Positions 1-5,066 of a stretch of DNA of 5,066 nucleotides are shown in pieces (position 1 is the stretch's first letter; each line of letters begins with the position of its first letter). The stretch covers positions 1 through 5,066 of the forward strand of contig CAYVKM010000150.1 in the NCBI GenBank assembly GCA_964452045.1, written 5' to 3'. The translations under genes and the position numbers were made by a program. The notes beneath the pieces were generated by a model. It was given only the letters and a program-made list of their open reading frames with translations. It had not been told where the DNA came from and did not search any database. The stretch comes from CAYVKM01 sp964452045. GTDB lineage: Bacteria > Calditrichota > Calditrichia > RBG-13-44-9.

Positions 1-2
1 TC

Positions 3-296
3 ACCAGTTTATTTATTCAAAATGAGTTACGGTTGCGGCCAGCCGGTAAACTGCTGCTGGTCCAAAAACTGGTCCAGCGGGGTATTCCCCGGGAACTGTA
101 TGAGCCGCTTCTGAAAGAACTGCTCCCGGAAGAAGAGGAAATGGAAATTGCCCGATCCCTGGCAAAAAAGTTCGCTAAGACCCATTCCCGGGATAAGGGA
201 GATAAATTAAAGGAGAAGTTAATCCGGTACCTGCAGGGGAAGGGATTTCAATGGGAGCAGATAAGGCAGGTGGTGCCAGCGAAAAATGAGGATTAG
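3..296 (+). CDS. recX: Regulatory protein RecX, C-terminal part (5' end outside window)
   Basis: RecX binds RecA and its filaments in the cytoplasm and modulates (usually restrains) recombination and the SOS response. The frame is open from the first complete codon at base 3 to a TAG at 294-296, giving 97 residues; the true start lies upstream, and a TTG at 33 is only an internal codon. The protein is all-helical and highly charged, as expected for the second and third three-helix repeats of RecX. The visible signature is a helix leading to LVQRGIPRELYEPLL, the acidic turn LPEEEEMEIARSLAKKF, and the last repeat EKLIRYLQGKGFQWEQIRQVV, which matches the family pattern of 'K..R.L..RGF....I..V'. 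RecX is usually 150-270 residues, so roughly the last half or less is seen. It converges on the antiporter gene, leaving 24 bases without an obvious terminator. Identification is by family pattern recognition and is fairly secure despite truncation. Confidence 0.82.
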   Translation, partial: TSLFIQNELRLRPAGKLLLVQKLVQRGIPRELYEPLLKELLPEEEEMEIARSLAKKFAKTHSRDKGDKLKEKLIRYLQGKGFQWEQIRQVVPAKNED

Positions 297-320
297 ATTT
301 TAACAAGAAGTATTATCCTG

Positions 321-2291
321 TCAATCCTGTCTGAAATCAGTTTTCTTACCTAAAAAGCGCACGATTAGAAACAGTACCACAAATCCGAATATTAACACCC
401 ACCAGTCGCTGATATCAAAACCCACCGGTATATAACCAAACAGACTGGCCACAACTGCCACGGTTAAAGCATAGGGTAACTGGGTGCGCACATGATCGAT
501 ATGGTCCGCTCCGGAAGCCATGGAGGACATGATGGTAGTATCGGAGATTGGTGAGCAGTGATCTCCGAAAGTCGCTCCGGCCAATACCGCAGCAGTGGTG
601 CTGAGCATGAGGTTGGTGGCGTGGGAAGGATCGATGCCGGGGGTAGCCAGTGGAAATTTATAAGCCAGTGGAATGGCAATAGGCATTAAGATGGCCATGG
701 TTCCCCAGGAGGTACCGGTGGCAAAACTGATGATCGCTGCGGTCAGGAAAGTAATCAGTGGCAACCAGTGGGGGGTGAGAAACTGCCTGGTCAGATGGAT
801 CACATAATCTGCGGTGAAAAGATCCTGACAGATGGTTCCGATAGCCCAGGCGCTGGTCAGAATGATGGCAGCCATGATCATCGAGCGTATCCCTTTTACC
901 CAGGCATCTATGGCCTGCTGTAGTGAGAGAATCCGCTGGAAAATTGCCAGCATGATAGCGGTAATCGAACCCAGGAAAGAAGCCCACATCAGCACAGCAA
1001 AGGAATCCGCATTTCCCACAATCAGGCTGATCTGATGGATCCAGCTGTTTCCGGCGAGAGAAATTCCATTTTCCGAAAGACTTTGATAGCCGGTATAAAC
1101 CAGACCCAGTGAAACAGCCAGGATAACCACTCCAATCGGAATAAAAGCATTATACCAGCGTAACGGTGTTTTTTCATCTGCAACCACATCCGGATCGGTG
1201 AGGTCGGCCAGCGGCATGGCACCTTTCCGTAGAAGTGCTCCGGTTTGCCTGGCGCGGATTTCAGCCCGGTACATGCTGCCAAAATCCCGCATCAGGTATG
1301 CAATTAAAAATCCGAAGACCAATGCGTAAACCGGATAAAAATTATAGGGAATGGTTTTAATAAAGGTGATATAGGCATTGTCGTTTACTCCCAGACCGGT
1401 AAAGGATTGATTGATCAGGCTGATTTCGTATCCGATCCAGGTAGAAATGATGGCAATATTGGCAACCGGGGCGGCAGTGGAATCAACCAGATAAGAGAGT
1501 TTCTCCCGGCTGATCCGCAGTTTATCTGCCAGCGGTCTCATGGTGTTTCCGACGATCAGGGTGTTGGCATAGTCGTCAAAGAAGATGAGCACCCCCATTG
1601 CCCAGGTAGCCAGCTGTCCCAGCCGGGCGTTTTTGGCATAGTGACGCAGCTTTTCCACAATGCCCTGGGTCCCGCCGGAGCGGGTAATGACGCCCACCAT
1701 TCCGCCCAGTACCAGGCTGAAGATAAGAATAGATATGCGATCCGGGGAGGCCAGGGCATTTACGATGTATTCGTCAAGGGTGTGTAAAAATCCGATCAGG
1801 GGATTGAAATCGTAGATAAAAGTGATTCCCAGCCAGATACCAAAAAACAGGGCAACAATCACCTGCCGGGTGACGAGAGCCAGAAGTATCGCCAGGAGCG
1901 GTGGCAGAATACTAAAAAATGAGGGCAGCACCCGGGTAGATACTTCCCGGGAAATATTGTCCAGTGACACGATCAGGTTTGTTCTTCCGTTTGTTGCTAG
2001 GGAGATATTACTGATCCGGATTTCCCTCTCTTCCGCGGTGTGAATCAGGATGGAATCTGAATATAAGATCTGCTTATTCTGTGAATCCTGAATAGTACAT
2101 AACAATTTCCGGTTAACGTTGCTGGATATAAAGTGAACTGATGGGGTAAGGGTAATATGAAATTGAATATCATTGAGTACTACCCGGGGAACGGAGACGG
2201 AAAATTGCGGACTTTCCTGGGCTTGACCGGTGAGAGCCAGAAAAAAGATTAATAAAAAATAGTATTTGATTCTGAGAAGATGTTTGACCAT
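321..2291 (-). CDS. nhaC: NhaC-family Na+/H+ antiporter with signal peptide and exported N-terminal domain
   Basis: Inner-membrane secondary transporter of the NhaC/MleN family (Na_H_antiporter domain), expected to exchange protons for Na+, although relatives swap organic acids, so the substrate is not certain. From the ATG at 2291 the protein has 656 residues. Residues 1-24 form a signal peptide (KHLLRIK, then a hydrophobic core, then LTGQA before QE). Residues about 25-120 are polar and beta-rich with no membrane segment, so they should lie outside the inner membrane. The transporter starts near 122 and contains many hydrophobic helices. Conserved family stretches are FFDDYANTLIVGNTMRPLAD (237-256) with LVDSTAAPVA just after, TGTSWGTMAILMPIAIPLA (525-543) and GDHCSPISDTTIMSS (576-590). 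Classical NhaC proteins are about 450-500 residues, so the excess is mainly the exported domain. A TTG two codons upstream (2297) is an alternative start; neither start has a Shine-Dalgarno sequence. Family assignment is firm, the exact substrate is not. Confidence 0.93.
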   Translation of the reverse strand: MVKHLLRIKYYFLLIFFLALTGQAQESPQFSVSVPRVVLNDIQFHITLTPSVHFISSNVNRKLLCTIQDSQNKQILYSDSILIHTAEEREIRISNISLATNGRTNLIVSLDNISREVSTRVLPSFFSILPPLLAILLALVTRQVIVALFFGIWLGITFIYDFNPLIGFLHTLDEYIVNALASPDRISILIFSLVLGGMVGVITRSGGTQGIVEKLRHYAKNARLGQLATWAMGVLIFFDDYANTLIVGNTMRPLADKLRISREKLSYLVDSTAAPVANIAIISTWIGYEISLINQSFTGLGVNDNAYITFIKTIPYNFYPVYALVFGFLIAYLMRDFGSMYRAEIRARQTGALLRKGAMPLADLTDPDVVADEKTPLRWYNAFIPIGVVILAVSLGLVYTGYQSLSENGISLAGNSWIHQISLIVGNADSFAVLMWASFLGSITAIMLAIFQRILSLQQAIDAWVKGIRSMIMAAIILTSAWAIGTICQDLFTADYVIHLTRQFLTPHWLPLITFLTAAIISFATGTSWGTMAILMPIAIPLAYKFPLATPGIDPSHATNLMLSTTAAVLAGATFGDHCSPISDTTIMSSMASGADHIDHVRTQLPYALTVAVVASLFGYIPVGFDISDWWVLIFGFVVLFLIVRFLGKKTDFRQD

Positions 2292-2387
2292 ATCCAAATA
2301 AAATATAATGCAGATTAAGGAAATTACGGTAGCGGGAATTTTTTCGGGATGTTTTGCATGTGACCCATTGCGATCAAGATGAATTTC

Positions 2388-2400
2388 ACCCGTACCGGGT
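2388..2400 (+). terminator. Possible hairpin-plus-T-tract element
   Basis: ACCCG (2388-2392) and CGGGT (2396-2400) form a perfect GC-rich 5-base-pair stem around the triloop TAC, followed at once by TTTTATTTAT on the plus strand. The shape fits a short intrinsic terminator read rightward. There is no known gene upstream of it on that strand within the intergenic region, so it would end either a small RNA or stray transcription from the left. The stem is short, so this is a tentative call. Confidence 0.3.
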
Positions 2401-2427
2401 TTTATTTATAGGATTGCTTGATGATCT

Positions 2428-2470
2428 ACAAACATTTCAGTCCTTCGGACTTTTGATTTGGTACGTTTGT
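2428..2470. repeat. Nested inverted repeat
   Basis: The core AGTCC-TTC-GGACT (2439-2451) is a perfect 5-base-pair hairpin followed by TTTTG. An outer pair, ACAAAC (2428-2433) and GTTTGT (2465-2470), is perfectly complementary and encloses the core, separated from it by 5 bases on the left and 13 on the right. The arrangement could be an RNA structure, a protein-binding palindrome or a copy of a dispersed intergenic repeat. The inner stem with its T run could also act as a weak terminator. No function can be assigned from one copy. Confidence 0.4.
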
Positions 2471-2524
2471 TTTTAGAATAGTATCTTGCTAAACGCGGAG
2501 CTTCTATTGCATGCCTTTAAGATC

Positions 2525-2562
2525 AATATATTTTCTAATCCCATAGGGGTGATATATTTACT
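2525..2562. repeat. Imperfect 12-base direct repeat upstream of the radical SAM promoter
   Basis: AATATATTTTCT (2525-2536) and GATATATTTACT (2551-2562) agree at 10 of 12 positions and start 26 bases apart. Between them lies the small palindromic CCCATAGGGG (2540-2549). The second copy ends 8 bases before the -35 box at 2571. The placement would suit a pair of regulator sites, but AT-rich direct repeats also arise by chance, so the regulatory meaning is speculative. Confidence 0.3.
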
Positions 2563-2570
2563 GCTTCCCG

Positions 2571-2599
2571 TTGATTAATTTAATTTTGATGTTTATATT
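2571..2599 (+). promoter_or_regulatory. Sigma70-like promoter for the radical SAM gene
   Basis: A -35 box TTGATT (2571-2576) and a -10 box TATATT (2594-2599) are separated by exactly 17 bases. Transcription would begin near 2606, giving a very short leader of about 16 bases that contains the ribosome binding site at 2611. The same stretch also contains TAATTTTG (2581-2588), which matches the Bacteroidetes -7 consensus TAnnTTTG, but no good -33 TTTG box lies at the right distance. The sigma70 reading is therefore preferred. Confidence 0.6.
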
Positions 2600-2610
2600 G
2601 CAAATCCGTT

Positions 2611-2616
2611 AAGGAG
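2611..2616 (+). promoter_or_regulatory. Ribosome binding site that fixes a GTG start
   Basis: AAGGAG lies 5 bases before the GTG at 2622. It supports GTG as the true start of the radical SAM gene. No ATG occurs in frame upstream near this site. Confidence 0.8.
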
Positions 2617-2621
2617 AAGAA

Positions 2622-3605
2622 GTGAAGAATGACGTTTTACAAAAATCTGCAACCACCCGAAAAAGGAGTACAGAATATCCCAAATATCCCTGGGGCACCA
2701 ACCGACCCTATAATGCCTATGTGGACTACCTGCGGCAGACCTTCGGTACCCGTTTGCAAAAAGTAACCGTAGATGCCGGGTTCACCTGTCCCAACCGGGA
2801 TGGCAGCAAAGGTTATGGCGGCTGCATCTATTGTAACAACGATAGCTTTAAACAGACCTACAATACTACTGAAATGCCCATACCGGATCAGATCGAAACC
2901 GGAATTTCCTTTCTCACCCGCCGGTACAGGGTGGACCGTTTTATCGTTTATTTTCAGGCGTACAGTAATACCTATGCGCCCTTGAAACGTCTTCAGGTTT
3001 TATACGAGCAGGCACTGTCTCATCCCAAGGTGGTGGGTCTGGCCATTGGCACCCGCTCAGATTGTATCGATGAAGAAAAGCTTGCCTATCTGGAGCAACT
3101 GGCCCGGGATTACTATATCACCATAGAATATGGTCTGGAGTCTCCCTACGATAAATCCCTGACCTGGATCAACCGTCAGCATGATTTTCAGAACTGGGTG
3201 GATGCGGTGGAAATGACCGCCGGCCGTGGTATTCATATTTGTTCGCATATTATCCTGGGTTTTCCCACCGAAACCAAAAAAGAGATGCTGGAGACGGCCC
3301 GGATAATTTCCCGGTACCCCATAGATTATCTCAAAATCCATCATCTGCATATTGTGCGCAAGACCATTCTGGCAAAAAAGTATCAGGATAATCCGTTTCA
3401 TTTATTCGATTATCGGGAGTATATTGAATTTGTCCCGCAATTTCTGCAGCATCTCCGTCCGGATATCCGGGTGCAGCGGTTGGTGGGCGAAACGCATCCC
3501 CGCTTACTCATCGAACCAAACTGGGGATTGCGAGCCGATGTGATCCAGCGCGACATCGAGTATGAAATGCAACGACAAGGGGTTTGGCAGGGGAAATTGT
3601 ATTAG
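2622..3605 (+). CDS. TIGR01212-family (YhcC/YtqA-type) radical SAM protein
   Basis: Cytoplasmic [4Fe-4S] enzyme of the radical SAM superfamily, COG1242. Of 327 residues, cluster ligands are C56, C68 and C71 in the segment GFTCPNRDGSKGYGGCIYC, a CX11CX2C spacing typical of this family instead of the usual CX3CX2C. Further family landmarks are FQAYSNTYAP (111-120), IGTRSDC (142-148), IEYGLES (168-174), INRQHDF (183-189), HIILGFPTET (209-218), HHLHIVRKT (240-248) and VQRLVGE (284-290). The length is close to that of E. coli YhcC, with an N-terminal extension of some 20 residues. The Bacillus YtqA member (MnmL) has been linked to conversion of cmnm5U to nm5U at tRNA wobble uridine, working with the methylase MnmM; the same role here is an inference, and no mnmM lies in the window. 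The GTG start is set by AAGGAG 5 bases upstream, with its own promoter. The family call is secure and the reaction uncertain. Confidence 0.93.
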   Translation: MKNDVLQKSATTRKRSTEYPKYPWGTNRPYNAYVDYLRQTFGTRLQKVTVDAGFTCPNRDGSKGYGGCIYCNNDSFKQTYNTTEMPIPDQIETGISFLTRRYRVDRFIVYFQAYSNTYAPLKRLQVLYEQALSHPKVVGLAIGTRSDCIDEEKLAYLEQLARDYYITIEYGLESPYDKSLTWINRQHDFQNWVDAVEMTAGRGIHICSHIILGFPTETKKEMLETARIISRYPIDYLKIHHLHIVRKTILAKKYQDNPFHLFDYREYIEFVPQFLQHLRPDIRVQRLVGETHPRLLIEPNWGLRADVIQRDIEYEMQRQGVWQGKLY

Positions 3606-3645
3606 AGTTTTTAAATAATTTGGAATCAAATTAGGACAATAAATT

Positions 3646-3651
3646 AGGAGG
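3646..3651 (+). promoter_or_regulatory. Strong ribosome binding site for the secreted protein gene
   Basis: AGGAGG lies 4 bases before the ATG at 3656, a near-ideal Shine-Dalgarno sequence. It sits in the 50-base gap after the radical SAM stop codon and confirms the start of the gene that runs off the window. Confidence 0.85.
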
Positions 3652-3655
3652 AATC

Positions 3656-5066
3656 ATGAAATTAAGGTACTTGTTTTTAGCAATTCTCATTTTCACTGGA
3701 ATATCGTTTTCTCAACAGCTTCTCTTTGAGGAAAATTTTGACTATCCCGCTGGTACAGATCTTAACTTATATGGTTGGTCGGCTCATAGTGGTGCTGGAA
3801 ACATACCGATACAGGTTGTATCTCCGGGATTAGTTTATAATAATTATCCACCATCAGGGATTGGTAATGCTGCCGAAATTGTTAGTGGGTCTGGTTCTAG
3901 GGAAGATGTAAACAAGGCTTATACTTCTCAGTCCAGTGGCAGTGTATATGCAGGATTTATGGTAAATGTTACTTCTGCAACTTCAGCTGGAGAATATTTC
4001 ATTCATCTTAGTGAGGATCCACTATCGACCTCGTACTTTCGTGGCAAGGTTTTTGTGAAAAGTGATGGTGCAACGAATATATCGTTTGGTATTGCAAAAG
4101 GGAATAATGCTGATACGGTTTACACGGATTATTTATATACTACAGGTAGCACATATTTAATCATTATGGAATATTCATTTAACTCGGGATCCAGTGATGA
4201 TGCAATGAATTTATGGGTTAATCCCACACTTACTGGTGGACCACCTACACCTGATTTAACACAAACTGACGCATCTGCCGACCCGAGTAATTTGGGAACT
4301 GTCGCGCTTCGTCAATCAGGAACAAATGGACCAGTTTTGTTTATAGACGGAATAAGAATTGGAACGACCTGGGAGAGCATTACCTCTGGGACTGTAACAA
4401 ATCCCCCAGTTATTACTAATTTATTGTATGAGCCGTTTCCGGCCGGACAAAATATTAATGTCACCTGTGATGTAACAATTGCCACAGGAACAATTGATTC
4501 AGTGAGATTATATTTTTATACAGATTTTAATCTGAATAATCTTGATTCCATTCCCATGAATCCGACCTCCGGAGATCAGTACGAGGCAACTGTTAATTCA
4601 CAACAAAATGGTGTTAGCTTCGTGTATTGGGTAAAAGCCTGGGGTAATAACACCTCATCTTTATCAGCTCAAAACAAAGTAATTATCGGCATACCTGATA
4701 TCGGTACATTTCACTCCCAGCTGGATGCAGACGGATTGCCATTAGCTGCCGGATATCTGACAAAGCTACAGGGAATTGTCACAGTTGCTTCAGGTGTTTT
4801 CTCTACCACCAATTACGATTTTTATATGCAGGACAATACCGGCGGCATCAATGTATTTGAATTTAACATCGGTGCTACCGAATACAACGAAGGTGACAGC
4901 CTGGAAGTGGTAGGCACCATCGATACCTATAACGGGAAGGTTGAGATTAGTAATTTCGATGCCGCCGTTTTGAGTAGCGGTAATCCGCTGCCGGCACCGC
5001 TTGATGTTAACATTGAGGATATGGGAGAAGCTTACGAGGGTCGGTTGATCACTATTGATAATGTTA
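3656..5066 (+). CDS. Modular secreted protein with Ig-like and OB-fold-like domains (3' end outside window)
   Basis: The frame is open from the ATG at 3656 to the window edge without a stop, giving 470 residues. Residues 1-19 are a Sec signal peptide (MKLRY, hydrophobic core, GISFS before QQ), so the product is exported. Residues 20-240 are rich in Ser, Gly, Asn and Tyr, beginning LLFEENFDYPAGTDLNLYGW and ending VLFIDGIRIGTTWESI; this resembles the lectin-like (concanavalin-fold) N-terminal region of many FCB secreted proteins. Residues about 250-345 (PPVITNLLYEPFPAGQNINV to NKVIIG) look like an Ig/Fn3-type beta sandwich. Residues about 348-440 (LQGIVTV, YDFYMQDNTGGINVF, EGDSLEVVGTIDTYNGKVEIS) resemble the OB-fold of YhcR-type extracellular nucleases and related proteins, and a second module seems to begin before the edge. 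A catalytic domain or C-terminal sorting signal may follow but is not visible. The first two modules are more AT-rich than the last. No own promoter is clear; read-through from the radical SAM gene is possible. Function unknown. Confidence 0.85.
   Translation, partial: MKLRYLFLAILIFTGISFSQQLLFEENFDYPAGTDLNLYGWSAHSGAGNIPIQVVSPGLVYNNYPPSGIGNAAEIVSGSGSREDVNKAYTSQSSGSVYAGFMVNVTSATSAGEYFIHLSEDPLSTSYFRGKVFVKSDGATNISFGIAKGNNADTVYTDYLYTTGSTYLIIMEYSFNSGSSDDAMNLWVNPTLTGGPPTPDLTQTDASADPSNLGTVALRQSGTNGPVLFIDGIRIGTTWESITSGTVTNPPVITNLLYEPFPAGQNINVTCDVTIATGTIDSVRLYFYTDFNLNNLDSIPMNPTSGDQYEATVNSQQNGVSFVYWVKAWGNNTSSLSAQNKVIIGIPDIGTFHSQLDADGLPLAAGYLTKLQGIVTVASGVFSTTNYDFYMQDNTGGINVFEFNIGATEYNEGDSLEVVGTIDTYNGKVEISNFDAAVLSSGNPLPAPLDVNIEDMGEAYEGRLITIDNV

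Larger units (their letters stand above)
2298..2621. other. Divergent intergenic region with small hairpins and a promoter
   Basis: These 324 bases separate the leftward antiporter gene from the rightward radical SAM gene. No reading frame longer than a few dozen codons with a ribosome binding site is present on either strand. The region is AT-rich next to both genes. It holds two perfect 5-base-pair hairpins (2388-2400 and 2439-2451), an imperfect 12-base direct repeat (2525-2562) and a sigma70-like promoter for the rightward gene (2571-2599), each listed separately. For the leftward gene only a TATATT-like box about 10 bases before the start is visible, with no matching -35 box, so its promoter remains unassigned. 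The length is more than two promoters need, and a small RNA or the remnant of an intergenic repeat could account for the middle part; neither is proven. Confidence 0.6.

Noticed and set aside
33..35. TTG as the start of the recX reading frame
   Set aside because: The frame is open upstream to the window edge, and the upstream residues (SLFIQNELRL) continue the RecX helix, so the gene is truncated by the window and does not start here.
297..320. Shared terminator between convergent recX and the antiporter gene
   Set aside because: No GC-rich stem or T tract is visible in the 24-base gap.
1407..1787. 126-codon plus-strand reading frame opposite the antiporter gene
   Set aside because: It lies entirely antisense to conserved NhaC coding sequence, has no ribosome binding site of note and no family resemblance; it is a shadow frame.
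2308..2382. Short plus-strand reading frame of 24 codons starting ATGCAGATTAAG
   Set aside because: No ribosome binding site, overlaps the region just upstream of the divergent antiporter gene, and the peptide has no recognisable feature.
3057..3401. 114-codon minus-strand reading frame opposite the radical SAM gene
   Set aside because: Antisense to strongly conserved radical SAM motifs and without any recognisable domain; a shadow frame.
3606..3655. Separate promoter for the secreted protein gene
   Set aside because: The gap is AT-rich, but no -35/-10 pair has acceptable spacing, and TAATTTG at 3616-3622 is one base short of the Bacteroidetes -7 consensus, so a promoter cannot be called.

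Overview
The window most likely comes from a bacterium of the Bacteroidota/Ignavibacteriota/Calditrichota/Marinimicrobia (FCB) assemblage. This is an inference from gene content: an NhaC-family antiporter with a cleavable signal peptide and a beta-rich exported N-terminal domain, and a large modular secreted protein of a type common in that assemblage. Clear Shine-Dalgarno sequences (AAGGAG, AGGAGG) precede two genes, which argues against classical Bacteroidetes such as Bacteroides or Flavobacterium, where they are usually weak. No rRNA, tRNA, CRISPR array, insertion sequence or phage gene is visible.

Layout: (1) bases 1-296, plus strand, hold the 3' end of recX, a RecA modulator whose start lies outside the window. 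(2) Bases 321-2291, minus strand, hold a 656-residue NhaC-type Na+/H+ antiporter that converges on recX with a 24-base gap. (3) Bases 2298-2621 are a divergent intergenic region of about 320 bases with two small perfect hairpins, a 12-base direct repeat and a good sigma70-like promoter. (4) Bases 2622-3605, plus strand, hold a TIGR01212/COG1242 (YhcC/YtqA-type) radical SAM protein, started by GTG behind a strong ribosome binding site. (5) From 3656 to the end of the window, plus strand, an open reading frame with a signal peptide and a strong ribosome binding site runs off the edge; 470 residues are visible. It is a modular exported protein: a beta-rich N-terminal region, an Ig-like module and an OB-fold-like module.

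The genes do not form an obvious pathway. RecX (recombination control), the antiporter (ion homeostasis) and the radical SAM protein (probably tRNA modification) are housekeeping or envelope functions placed side by side. The last gene may be read through from the radical SAM gene across a 50-base gap, but nothing links their functions. I found no convincing new multi-gene system. The parts most worth a second look are the exported domain fused to the antiporter, the structured divergent intergenic region, and the composition change within the last gene.
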